A stretch of DNA of 64,000 nucleotides, taken from NCBI RefSeq assembly GCF_021952865.1, contig NZ_CP040792.1, positions 558,001 through 622,000 of the forward strand. Direction: 5' to 3'. Below the pieces are notes generated by a model. It was not told the DNA's origin. It saw only the letters and a program-made list of their open reading frames with translations, and made no database searches. The position numbers were made by a program, and so were the translations under genes. Of this stretch, positions 15,309 through 23,275 are shown in pieces; the stretch's first letter is position 1; each line of letters opens with the position of its first letter. The DNA comes from Clavibacter californiensis (GTDB lineage Bacteria > Actinomycetota > Actinomycetes > Actinomycetales > Microbacteriaceae).

Positions 15309-16207
15309 CAGCGCGCGCCCACCGCGGCGGCGCCGGTCATCTCGGCGAGCGCCGGGGCGCGCGACACGAGCCCGGCGTCGGCGAGGATGCGCATCCACCG
15401 GTCGGATGCGGCCTCGTCGATGACGGTGGTGTCCCACACGCCGCCCGCGGCCATCTCGGCGACGGCCTCCCGGAGGAGGGCGGGGTCGCGATCCGGCCAG
15501 CGGGCAGCCAGCACGGCGTCGATCTCCGCCGACGCCTCGCCCGCGGTGATGCGCTGCATCGCCGCCTCGATGCCGTCGATGAAGCGGGCTGCGCGGTCCG
15601 CGAGCTCGTCGACGCGATCGGCGCGGGCATAGTAGACGCTGTTCGGCATGACGCCGCCCGCCTCGAGGTGCTGGAACACCACCTGGCCGCCGCCGGAGGC
15701 GACGAGCTCCTTGGCCGAGAGCAGGTCGAGCACGATGGCGTCGCCGAGGCCGGAGCGGTAGAGCTCGAGCATCATCGCGGTGGAGAGGTCGCGGACCCAG
15801 CGGGTCGCGGCGACGTCGAGCCCGGCTTCGCGGATCAGCCCGGCCGTGAATTCGAACGGGGCGCTGCCGCCCGCCCCGGGTGCCAGCACCACCTTGTCGG
15901 CGAGCTGGTCGAGCTCGATCGGACCCGCCGCGTCGCGGGACACGATCGTCATCGGGAAGCGGTGGTTGAGCTGCCCGAGGACGGTGAGGCGACGGTCGGA
16001 TCCGGCGTACATGCCCGGCACCCAGAGACCGCCGAGCGCGAGGTCCGCCACGCCCGAGTCGAGGTCGTCCAGCACGCCCGTCCAGGGGTCCCTCGCCGTG
16101 GCGGTAACCGAGAGCCCACGGTCGGCGAAGAGCCCTCCGACGTCGGCGACGTACTCCGGGAGGTAGTTCAGGCCGTTGGCCGTTGCGGTGATGTTCAGGG
16201 TGTCCAT
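15308..16207 (-). CDS. NMT1/THI5-like substrate-binding-fold protein without signal peptide
   Basis: A 299-residue protein with the periplasmic-binding fold of SsuA/NMT1/THI5-like proteins: I-T-A-T-A-N-G-L-N-Y-L-P-E-Y-V-A, then G-L-F-A-D-R-G-L-S-V, D-L-A-L-G-G-L-W-V-P-G and K-V-V-L-A-P-G-A-G-G-S-A-P-F. Unlike ordinary ABC binding proteins it starts directly with the first beta strand. The ATG follows GAGGAG at good spacing, so the lack of a signal peptide or lipobox looks real. No ABC permease or ATPase is nearby. It may be a cytoplasmic enzyme or sensor. The yeast THI5 Cys-rich motif is absent. Confidence 0.8.
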   Translation of the reverse strand: MDTLNITATANGLNYLPEYVADVGGLFADRGLSVTATARDPWTGVLDDLDSGVADLALGGLWVPGMYAGSDRRLTVLGQLNHRFPMTIVSRDAAGPIELDQLADKVVLAPGAGGSAPFEFTAGLIREAGLDVAATRWVRDLSTAMMLELYRSGLGDAIVLDLLSAKELVASGGGQVVFQHLEAGGVMPNSVYYARADRVDELADRAARFIDGIEAAMQRITAGEASAEIDAVLAARWPDRDPALLREAVAEMAAGGVWDTTVIDEAASDRWMRILADAGLVSRAPALAEMTGAAAVGAR

Positions 16208-16268
16208 GCGGTACTCCTCGTGGTGATGGGTGGATGGAGAGGGGAGGGAGGCGTCAGCCGAACGGCGG

Positions 16269-17696
16269 TCAGCGAGCGGCGGCGGCGAGGGCCTTCTCGT
16301 TGACGTCCTCGAGGGTGCGTCCCCGGGTCTCGGGGGCGAACCGGGAGGCGACGACCAGCACGGCGTACATCACCGCAGCCAGCCCGAACACGCCGGCGAA
16401 GGCGAACGAGCCGTAGAGGGCGACGGCGAGGAACGGCATGACCGCGCCGGCGATGTTCCCGATGCCGTTGACGATGGAGGCACCGGAGGCGCGGATGGCC
16501 GTGGGGAACACCTCGGCGGTCCAGGTGGCGAGCGTGGTGTTCGTGACCATCGTGAAGTACTGGAACATCGCGCCGAGCAGGAGGATCGCGGTGGTGCCGT
16601 CGCCGAACGCCGCGAAGGCGAGGGCCGTCAGGCAGCCCAGCACGCCCGCGGTGCCCACCGCGGTGCGTCGGCCGATCCGGCCGGCGACGAGGGCGGCGGT
16701 CGTGGCGCCGAGCAGCGATCCGACGTTCATGATCATCGTGTACAGCAGGCTCTCCGACACCGTGTACCCCCGCTCGACCAGCAGCGTGGGCATCAGGAAG
16801 TTGAGCGTCACCTGGGATCCGAACGCCATCCAGGAGGCGACGCCGAGGGCGGCCGTCCGGCGGATCACGGCACGGCTGAATACCTGGGCGGGGGAGGCGG
16901 AGACGAGCACGGGCGAAAGGTCCTCCGGGCGCAGCTCGACGGGCGGACGTGCGTCCGTCGGGCGGAGCGTGTCGGACGCCAGCACGGCGAGGGAGCGGTT
17001 GGCCTCGTCGACGCGGCCGCGGGAGAGGAGCCAGCGCGGCGTCTCCGGCAGGCGGCGACGGTAGAAGACGACGAGCAGGGCGGGGACGGCGAGGATCACG
17101 AACGACCAGCGCCACACCGCGTCGGGTCCGCCCAGCGGGGTCTCGAGGGGTCCGAGCAGGAGGAGGAAGAGGCCGTAGGAGAGGAAGTTGCCGAGTCCGC
17201 CCGCGCCGACGTTGATGGCGCCGATGGCCGTGCCGCGGAAGCGCGTGGAGACCATCTCCGACAGCATCACGATGCCGATCATGAACTCGCCGCCGATGCC
17301 GATGCCGACGATGAGCCGGCTCACCAGAAGGATCTCGTAGTTGACGGCGACGGCGCTGATCAGGCCGCCGAGCGTGTAGATGAGCAGGTTCAGGCTGAGC
17401 GAGAAGCGGCGGCCGTAGCGGTCCGCGAGGTAGCCGGCGAGCAGACGCCCGATGAGGCCGCCGATGACGGTGGCGGTGTTGATCGTCGTGAGCTGGATGT
17501 CGCCGATCTGCAGCGTCTGCTTGATGTGGGTCGCCATGGCACCCACCGAGTTCTGCTCGAGGGTGTTGAAGAACTCCCCGGCGAGGATGAGCAGGAACAC
17601 CCAGAACTGGGCGCGGGTGAAGCCGATCGAGTCGAGGACGGAGGCCACGGAGCGGTCGGGGACGGGTGGGGCGGTGGTGCGGGATGCAGTGGTCAC
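16269..17696 (-). CDS. MFS transporter (metabolite:proton symporter type)
   Basis: A 475-residue 12-helix major facilitator. Motif A, G-Y-L-A-D-R-Y-G-R-R, lies between helices 2 and 3. V-S-R-L-I-V-G-I-G-I-G-G-E-F and the second-half P-T-L-L-V-E-R-G-Y-T-V-S-E-S fit the sugar-porter / aromatic-acid symporter groups. It is the first gene of the minus-strand operon and probably imports its substrate. The start at 17696 is followed by a roughly 30-residue cytoplasmic N-terminus before helix 1. Confidence 0.9.
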   Translation of the reverse strand: MTTASRTTAPPVPDRSVASVLDSIGFTRAQFWVFLLILAGEFFNTLEQNSVGAMATHIKQTLQIGDIQLTTINTATVIGGLIGRLLAGYLADRYGRRFSLSLNLLIYTLGGLISAVAVNYEILLVSRLIVGIGIGGEFMIGIVMLSEMVSTRFRGTAIGAINVGAGGLGNFLSYGLFLLLLGPLETPLGGPDAVWRWSFVILAVPALLVVFYRRRLPETPRWLLSRGRVDEANRSLAVLASDTLRPTDARPPVELRPEDLSPVLVSASPAQVFSRAVIRRTAALGVASWMAFGSQVTLNFLMPTLLVERGYTVSESLLYTMIMNVGSLLGATTAALVAGRIGRRTAVGTAGVLGCLTALAFAAFGDGTTAILLLGAMFQYFTMVTNTTLATWTAEVFPTAIRASGASIVNGIGNIAGAVMPFLAVALYGSFAFAGVFGLAAVMYAVLVVASRFAPETRGRTLEDVNEKALAAAAR

Positions 17697-17757
17697 GAAG
17701 GGCTCCCAGCGGAAGGTGGAGGCGGCGGCTCGTCGAGGGGCCGCCGGGTGGTCACCT

Positions 17758-17782
17758 ACTTTGTATCCCGGATGCCATTTCG
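17758..17782. promoter_or_regulatory. Candidate GntR operator, copy 1
   Basis: Begins ACTTTGTAT and continues to TGCCAT and TTCG. The same order of blocks recurs at 17865. It lies about 60-85 bp upstream of the MFS start. T-T-G-T-A-T is the half-site style of FadR-type GntR operators. Confidence 0.5.
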
Positions 17783-17864
17783 ATCAGGTTTCCGTCGTGC
17801 TAAGAGTAGCAGCATCGCCTTTCGTTCCGGGCCCTACTCTCCTCCGCCCGAGTCGTCGCGGCAA

Positions 17865-17890
17865 ACTTTGTATACGAATTGTCATCTTCG
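17865..17890. promoter_or_regulatory. Candidate GntR operator, copy 2
   Basis: Shares the exact 9-mer ACTTTGTAT with copy 1, then TGTCAT and TTCG. It contains the palindrome GTATAC, so the core TTTGTATACGAA is close to a symmetric FadR/FCD-type site. The centre lies about 107 bp from copy 1, close to ten helical turns. Confidence 0.55.
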
Positions 17891-17919
17891 GGCTTCTCTC
17901 CGCGTCGGCGTCCAGCGGC

Positions 17920-18558
17920 TCAGCGGCGCCCCTCCAGCTCCAGCAGCGTCGTCTTCGCCGCGAGCCCGCCGATGTAGCCGCCGAGGGTGCCGTCGGAGCG
18001 GAGTACGCGGTGGCAGGGGATCACGACGGGCAGCGGGTTCGTCGAGCACGCCGTGCCGACCGCACGGGTGGCGGCCGGGCTGCCCGCGGTCTCGGCGACC
18101 TCGCGGTAGGTGCGGGTGGATCCGTAGGGGATCTCCGGGAGCAGCCGCTGCACCCGGTCGCGGAAGCCGGTCGACAGGCGGCGGTCGAGCGGCAGGTCGA
18201 AGGTGCGGCGGCGGCCGGCGAAGTACTCGTCGAGCTCGCGGGCGGCCTGATCGAGGCGCTTCGGGGCGCGGAGGATCCGCGGGCCGAGCCGCCGGGCGAG
18301 GTCGCCGAGCACGGTGTCGTGGTCCTCGCGGGAGTAGGCGACGCGGATCAGGCCGTGCTCGGTGGCGGCGAGCAGCAGCGGGCCGACGGGGGAGTCGATC
18401 GTGGTGAAGCCCACGTCGAGCGCGCCGTCGGCCTCGGCTCGGTCGGCGAGGCGGAGGCGGAGGGCGTCGAGGGCGGGGCCGGTCGGGTCGGCGCGGTCGA
18501 GCGCGTCGGCGTCGAGGAAGGCGGCGTCGAGGTCCGCGGCGGCGTCGGGATCGGTCAC
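17920..18558 (-). CDS. ogt: Methylated-DNA-[protein]-cysteine S-methyltransferase
   Basis: A 212-residue DNA repair suicide enzyme that takes the methyl group from O6-methylguanine. The active site V-V-I-P-C-H-R-V-L (acceptor Cys182) is present, as are the Y-G-S-T-R-T-Y-R-E-V-A helix-turn-helix and the closing G-G-Y-I-G-G-L. GTG 18558 follows AGGAGG at good spacing and gives a roughly 50-residue N-terminal extension before the D-V-G-F-T-T-I-D-S-P-V-G-P domain start. It overlaps the end of the sigma-factor gene by four bases, so the two are co-translated. Confidence 0.92.
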   Translation of the reverse strand: MTDPDAAADLDAAFLDADALDRADPTGPALDALRLRLADRAEADGALDVGFTTIDSPVGPLLLAATEHGLIRVAYSREDHDTVLGDLARRLGPRILRAPKRLDQAARELDEYFAGRRRTFDLPLDRRLSTGFRDRVQRLLPEIPYGSTRTYREVAETAGSPAATRAVGTACSTNPLPVVIPCHRVLRSDGTLGGYIGGLAAKTTLLELEGRR

Positions 18559-19118
18559 GGTCGTCCTCCTCGTGCGGATGCGGATGCGGATGCGCGTGCG
18601 GGTGCGGTGGCGGGTGCGGGTGATGGCTCGCGCGGGGCGGAGGGCGGATCCGCCCCCATCGTCCGCCGCAGGCTCGCGACCCCGTCCGCCGCCGCGCGCC
18701 GCACGGCCTCCGGCGTCCCGCCGACGATCGCCGCGACCTCCGCGTGCGGCAGCCCGCCGAGGTACCGGTACGCGACCGCGAGCCGCTGCCGCTCGGGCAG
18801 GGCCGTGACGGCGCGCCAGAGGTCGGGGTCGCGGGATCCGGGCACGCCCAGATCGGAGACCCGCTCGGGCACCTCGTCGACGGGGATGGCACGGCGGCCG
18901 CGGGCACGGATCGCGTCCAGGGCCTTGCGGTGCGCGATGGTGACGAGCCAGGCGCGCACGTCGGCGCGCGGTCCGAGCCGCGGGTACGCCACGAGCGCCG
19001 ACAGGAACGTCTCCGACCACGCGTCCTCGGCGTCCTCGTGCCCGCCGAGCACCGCCCGGCACACGCGGAGCACCACGGCGCCGTGCTCGGTCACGACCCT
19101 GTCGAACGGCTGCATCAT
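18555..19118 (-). CDS. ECF-type RNA polymerase sigma factor, paired with MGMT
   Basis: A 187-residue sigma-70 family protein. Region 2 runs from the N-terminus through A-E-D-A-W-S-E-T-F-L-S-A-L and R-A-W-L-V-T-I-A-H-R-K-A-L-D. Region 4 is A-V-T-A-L-P-E-R-Q-R-L-A-V-A-Y-R-Y-L-G-G-L-P-H-A-E-V-A-A-I-V-G-G. The tail after about 160 is Pro/Ala/Ser-rich. It overlaps ogt (GTGA), suggesting it governs a DNA-alkylation response. No anti-sigma factor is adjacent. The first of two adjacent ATGs is taken as start. Confidence 0.87.
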   Translation of the reverse strand: MMQPFDRVVTEHGAVVLRVCRAVLGGHEDAEDAWSETFLSALVAYPRLGPRADVRAWLVTIAHRKALDAIRARGRRAIPVDEVPERVSDLGVPGSRDPDLWRAVTALPERQRLAVAYRYLGGLPHAEVAAIVGGTPEAVRRAAADGVASLRRTMGADPPSAPREPSPAPATAPARASASASARGGRP

Positions 19119-19440
19119 CTCCACACCGGGTAGACGCCGGGGCGGGGTGATCCGTGAGGCCGGCGTGCGGATCAGTCTCGCGGATCCCGTGGCCGGCGCG
19201 ACAGCCCACCGCGTCGCACCGTCCGCCTGCGGACGCGCCGTGCGCCTCCTCCCTGTCTCCGATGCTCCGCCCGTGCGCGCCGTAGGGACTACCAGTGACG
19301 GTCCCCGGGGATGACGACCTCGGGGCCGCCGGTCGCGAGGATGGATGCGCGGCCAACCCCCGGCCGCGCGCTCCGCGAGGAGCATCCGCCGCCGGCCCGT
19401 CCCCCCGGGCCGGCGGCGCACACGACGGAAGAGGATCCGC
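19119..19440. other. Divergent intergenic region, sigma factor / response regulator
   Basis: A 322-bp gap with no gene. It must hold both divergent promoters. A short dyad GTAG-GGA-CTAC lies near 19285, and a strong leader hairpin (annotated separately) sits just upstream of the response regulator. No -10/-35 pair stands out. Confidence 0.4.
19387..19418 (+). promoter_or_regulatory. 13-bp perfect hairpin in the response-regulator leader
   Basis: Arms CGCCGCCGGCCCG (19387-19399) and its exact complement (19406-19418) around a 6-nt loop end 22 nt before the ATG at 19441, just upstream of the AAGAGGA ribosome site. It could be an upstream terminator/attenuator or could shape translation of the regulator. 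Confidence 0.5.
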
Positions 19441-20178
19441 ATGGGCAGCACGCTGAGCTCCGCCGCACGCGACGACGAGCAGGCGGTGCCCGGTGACGCA
19501 CCCCGCGTGCTCCGCGTCTTCGTGGTCGACGAGGAGGCGCCCATCACGCAGCTGCTGTCGCTCGCGCTGCGGATGGAGGGCTGGGACGTGCGCGTCTTCG
19601 CCACCGGCCGCGCCGCGATCGACGCCGCCGTCGAGGCCGCGCCCGACGCGATCCTGCTCGACATGACGCTGCCCGACGTCTCCGGCGTGGAGGTCGTCGG
19701 CGAGCTGCGCCGCGCGGGTGTCGCCAGCCCCGTCCTGTTCCTCACCGGCCGCGACTCGCTCGAGGACCGGCTCGCGGCCTTCGGCGCGGGCGCAGACGAC
19801 TACGTCACCAAGCCGTTCGGCCTCGAGGAGGTCGTCGAGACCCTGCGCGTGCTCTTCCGCCGTCGCGGCCTCGCACCGGCGACGATCACCGCGGGCGACC
19901 TCGTGCTCGACCCGGCCACGGGCGAGGCGTGGCTCGCGGGCGTGCCGCTGGAACTGGATCCGATGGACCTCGTCGTCGTGCGGGCGCTCGCCGAGGAGCC
20001 GACGCGCCGCCTGTCCCGCCGGGAGCTCGTGCACCGGCTGACGGACGCGGGCTGGGACCTCGTCGCCCCGCACGCGCTCCTCGACCTGCCGTCCGTGACC
20101 GGCCGCCGCGCGGGTCGCGACCAGGTCGCGCTGCTCGCCGTCGCGGGCGACGACCTCGTGCTCGCGCCCGCCGTCTGA
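19441..20178 (+). CDS. Orphan OmpR-like response regulator with divergent output domain
   Basis: A 245-residue protein. The receiver domain (about 23-140) is intact: acidic Asp30/Glu31, phospho-acceptor Asp74 in L-L-D-M-T-L-P-D, Thr in F-L-T-G-R-D and Lys124 in Y-V-T-K-P-F-G. The C-terminal part starts like an OmpR winged helix (L-V-L-D-P-A-T-G-E-A-W-L-A-G-V-P-L-E-L-D-P) but loses the usual recognition-helix/wing pattern (D-P-N-V-V-E-V-Y-I-S-Y-L) after L-S-R-R-E-L-V-H-R-L. No histidine kinase is adjacent. It may bind DNA atypically or work through protein contacts. Confidence 0.82.
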   Translation: MGSTLSSAARDDEQAVPGDAPRVLRVFVVDEEAPITQLLSLALRMEGWDVRVFATGRAAIDAAVEAAPDAILLDMTLPDVSGVEVVGELRRAGVASPVLFLTGRDSLEDRLAAFGAGADDYVTKPFGLEEVVETLRVLFRRRGLAPATITAGDLVLDPATGEAWLAGVPLELDPMDLVVVRALAEEPTRRLSRRELVHRLTDAGWDLVAPHALLDLPSVTGRRAGRDQVALLAVAGDDLVLAPAV

Positions 20179-20304
20179 CGTCGGGAGCCCCTGCGCCAGG
20201 CCGCCGCGTCCACCCCAGTCCGAGGGCCGATGCGGCGAGTCACCCCCGCAACTCCGGGGATCACGAGTCACACGCGTCACACTGCGCAAACGAATTCCCC
20301 AGGT

Positions 20305-20345
20305 GGGTAGCGGATATCCCTACAGTCGGGAGCGGGGAGCCGAAC
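20305..20345 (+). promoter_or_regulatory. Near-palindrome upstream of the surface-protein gene
   Basis: The 268-bp gap before the LPVTG protein contains GTAGCGGATATCCCTAC near 20309, a near-perfect dyad around GGATATCC, roughly 120 nt upstream of the ATG. It is a plausible regulator site or promoter element. Nothing else in the gap stands out. Confidence 0.3.
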
Positions 20346-20446
20346 CTCCCCGACGCGTCCTCGAGACACCCGAGCGCGTCCCCTCCACCGCACGATCGCG
20401 GCACAGCAATGGCGCGCACGAGCGGTCCTGCACCACTGGAGCTGTC

Positions 20447-21736
20447 ATGACCCGTCCCACCCCCGCCGCCGGTCGCGGCAGGTCGTTCCGCCGCGCGGCC
20501 GCCGGCGCCTGCCTCTCGGCCTCCCTCGTGATCCTGCCCCTCGCGATGGCGCCCGCCGCCCATGCCGAGACCGCCCCCGTCGGATCCGCGCCCGTCGCCG
20601 TCGAGACGCCGGCCGTCGAGGCCCCCGCGGTCGAGACCCCGGCCGCGACGCCGACGCCCGCCGTCGAGGCGCCCGCCGCCGACGCGACGCCGACCCCTGC
20701 GCCCACCGAGACCGCCGACGAGACGGCCCCCGTCGCCGACGCCCCGGTCGAGACCACGCCGACCCCGGCCGTCCCGACCACCCCCGGCGCGCCGACGACC
20801 GGCCTCCCGACGCTCGAGCCGACCGTGCCCGTCGTCGAGCTGCCCTTCACCTGGACCACGCCCGACCGCGGCGTCGCCCTCCCGATCAACGAGGCCGTGC
20901 CCTTCGCCGGCACCGGCACCGCGGGCAGCATCGTCACCGCGAGCTACTTCAACGCCGTGGGCGTCAAGTCGATCGCCGGCATCGGCATCGTCGGCGAGGA
21001 CGGCACGTACGCGTTCCCCGCGAGCTTCACCGAGCTGCTGCAGGACTCGAAGACCGCGAGCGTCACGCTGACGCAGGTCGGCCTCGACCTCACCGTCAAG
21101 GGCGAGATCCGCGGCCTGGTGCGCTTCGCCGAGGCGCCCGTCGGCCCGTTCGTCCGCGCCGAGGCGTCGTTCTCGACCATCTCGCCGATCTCCGTCGCCC
21201 AGGCCACGAGCCTCCTCGGCGGCCTCAAGGTCAACGCCACCGGGTACCTCCGTTACGAGGCCGTCGAGGTCACGGTCACCGCGCCCGACGGCCGCGTGAT
21301 CCAGCTCAGCGACGCCAACAGCGGCGTGGGCGTCAGCACCCGCTCGCTCAAGGACCTCGTGCGCGCCGACGTCGACGGCACCTTCGCGCAGCCGATCATC
21401 CTGTTCGGCGACATCCAGCCGGGCACCTACCGGGTGTCCGTCGCGGGCCTCGAGTCGGGCCTCACGCAGGGCGGCACGGTCGAGCTGACCGGCGAGGACG
21501 CGGGCGGACCGGTCGTCCCGGGCGTCCCGACCCCGACGCCGACCGCGCCGTCGATCGACCCCGCGGGCACCGCACCGAAGCCGATCACCAAGCCGGCCGC
21601 GCACCACGACGACACCCTGCCCGTCACGGGCACGGACGGCGCCGCGGCCCTCGGCCTCGGCGGCCTCGGCGCGCTGATGGCCCTGGCCGGCGCGGGCACG
21701 CTCGTCGCCCGCCGCCGCATGCGCTCCGCGGAGTAG
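20447..21736 (+). CDS. LPXTG-anchored surface protein with Pro/Ala/Thr-rich stalk
   Basis: A 429-residue cell-wall protein. The signal peptide ends with A-A-H-A at 40. Residues 41-130 are a low-complexity Val/Glu/Thr/Pro/Ala stalk (repeats such as V-E-T-P-A-V-E-A-P). A folded beta-rich region (about 135-365) has an Ig-like look, with a second Pro/Thr linker near 370. The sorting signal is complete: L-P-V-T-G at 391-395, hydrophobic helix, then A-R-R-R-M-R tail. It is a sortase substrate exposed on the surface. ATG 20447 is chosen because it starts the signal peptide. Ligand unknown. Confidence 0.85.
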   Translation: MTRPTPAAGRGRSFRRAAAGACLSASLVILPLAMAPAAHAETAPVGSAPVAVETPAVEAPAVETPAATPTPAVEAPAADATPTPAPTETADETAPVADAPVETTPTPAVPTTPGAPTTGLPTLEPTVPVVELPFTWTTPDRGVALPINEAVPFAGTGTAGSIVTASYFNAVGVKSIAGIGIVGEDGTYAFPASFTELLQDSKTASVTLTQVGLDLTVKGEIRGLVRFAEAPVGPFVRAEASFSTISPISVAQATSLLGGLKVNATGYLRYEAVEVTVTAPDGRVIQLSDANSGVGVSTRSLKDLVRADVDGTFAQPIILFGDIQPGTYRVSVAGLESGLTQGGTVELTGEDAGGPVVPGVPTPTPTAPSIDPAGTAPKPITKPAAHHDDTLPVTGTDGAAALGLGGLGALMALAGAGTLVARRRMRSAE

Positions 21737-21909
21737 CGGCGCGGCACGACCCGCACCACGCACGACCGGCGGCCGGATCCCCAGGGTCCGGCCGTCGTCG
21801 CGTCCGCGCCCCGCCTTGTCCCGCCCCGCGGCCTGCACGTAGATTTGACGTGACCCGCAACGAATCACCCGCACGCGGATCCGCACCCCGTATGAGACGA
21901 AGGAGTCCC

Positions 21910-23124
21910 ATGTCCGACACGCAGTCCGCAGCGACGCCCACGGAGACCGGAGGCGCCCTCGGCGTCGCGATGATCGGGCACGGGTTCATGGGCGCCGCGC
22001 ACTCCCAGGCCTGGCGCGTCGCGCCCGCGTTCTTCGACCTGCCGCTCGCGCCGCGCATGGTGTCCGTCGTCGGCCGCGACCGGGCGCGCACGCAGGAGTC
22101 CGCGGACCGCTGGGGCTGGGATCGCGCCGAGACCGACTGGCGCGCCGCCATCGAGCGCGACGACATCGACGTGGTCGACATCTGCTCGCCCGGCAGCACG
22201 CATGTCGAGATCGCCGTCGCGGCGCTCGAGGCGGGCAAGCACGTGCTGTGCGAGAAGCCGCTCGCCAACACCGTGGAGGAGGCCGAGATCATGGCGGCGG
22301 CCGCGGAGAAGGCCGCCGCGAAGGGGATCCGCGCGATGGTCGGCTTCAGCTACCGCCGCGTGCCCTCGATCACGTTCGCGCGCGACCTCGTCGCACAGGG
22401 CGCGATCGGGGAGCTCCGCCAGGTGCGCGCGCTCTACCTGCAGGACTGGCTGACCGACGCCGAGGGCCCCATGACCTGGCGCCTCGACAAGGAGGCGGCG
22501 GGATCCGGCGCGCTCGGCGACATCGGCGCGCACATCGTCGACGCGGTGCAGTTCATCACCGGCGAGCGGCTCGATGCGGTGAGCGGCCTGCTGCGGACGT
22601 TCGTCGAGGAGCGCCCGCTCCTCGCGGAGACGCGCGGCCTCGGCGGCGTCGCGTCGAGCGAGCGCGGCCGGGTCACCGTCGACGACGCGGCCTACTTCAC
22701 CGGGAAGCTCGCGGGCGGCGCGCTCGCCAGCTTCGAGGCGACCCGCATGGCCACCGGCCGCAAGAACGCGCTGCGACTGGAGTTCAGCGGATCCGACGGC
22801 GCCATCTCCTTCGACCTCGAGCGCCTCAACGAGATCGAGCTGTACGACGCGACCGCGCCCGCCGACCGGCTGGGCTTCCGGCGGATCCTCGTCACCGAGC
22901 CCGAGCACCCCTACGCGGCCGCGTGGTGGCCCACCGGCCACGGCCTCGGCTACGAGCACGCGTTCACCCACCAGGTGCGCGACCTCGTGCACGACATCGC
23001 CGCGGGACGCGATCCGCAGCCATCGTTCGCCGACGGCCTCCGGGTGCAGCGCGTGCTCGACGCCGTGGAGCGCAGCTCGGCCGACGGCAGCGCGTGGGTG
23101 CAGGTGGATCCCGCCGGAGCCTGA
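21910..23124 (+). CDS. Gfo/Idh/MocA-family oxidoreductase
   Basis: A 404-residue NAD(P)-dependent sugar or inositol dehydrogenase-like protein. The Rossmann motif M-I-G-H-G-F-M-G-A-A-H-S-Q-A-W lies near 21-35 and the C-E-K-P-L-A-N motif carries the catalytic Lys. The second domain has G-D-I-G-A-H-I-V-D-A (the typical active-site His). ATG 21910 follows AAGGAG. Size and the W-R-V-A-P-A-F-F-D-L-P insertion resemble enzymes acting on sugars or inositols. It stands alone, with no transporter beside it. Confidence 0.9.
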   Translation: MSDTQSAATPTETGGALGVAMIGHGFMGAAHSQAWRVAPAFFDLPLAPRMVSVVGRDRARTQESADRWGWDRAETDWRAAIERDDIDVVDICSPGSTHVEIAVAALEAGKHVLCEKPLANTVEEAEIMAAAAEKAAAKGIRAMVGFSYRRVPSITFARDLVAQGAIGELRQVRALYLQDWLTDAEGPMTWRLDKEAAGSGALGDIGAHIVDAVQFITGERLDAVSGLLRTFVEERPLLAETRGLGGVASSERGRVTVDDAAYFTGKLAGGALASFEATRMATGRKNALRLEFSGSDGAISFDLERLNEIELYDATAPADRLGFRRILVTEPEHPYAAAWWPTGHGLGYEHAFTHQVRDLVHDIAAGRDPQPSFADGLRVQRVLDAVERSSADGSAWVQVDPAGA

Positions 23125-23275
23125 GCCCGGCGGCGGCGGCCACCGCTGACGGGGACGCGGGGATCGCCTGGGAGGAACGCGAGCGGCGAGGAGCGGGAGC
23201 CCCCTACCTTCAGCGCGCGGGGACGCACGGGCGGGACCGCCGGGATGCACCCGCTCCACCACTCCCGGAGGTCCC

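Larger units (their letters stand above)
17697..17919 (-). promoter_or_regulatory. Promoter region of the MFS-racemase-GntR operon
   Basis: A 223-bp region between the MFS start and the MGMT stop codon. Its distal part is markedly more AT-rich than the rest of the window. It holds two copies of one element (described separately) and no other open frame. This must carry the operon promoter. Confidence 0.6.

Noticed and set aside
15308-16207. Thiamine-precursor enzyme THI5
   Set aside because: The Cys-rich and His motifs of eukaryotic THI5 are absent; only the general fold matches.
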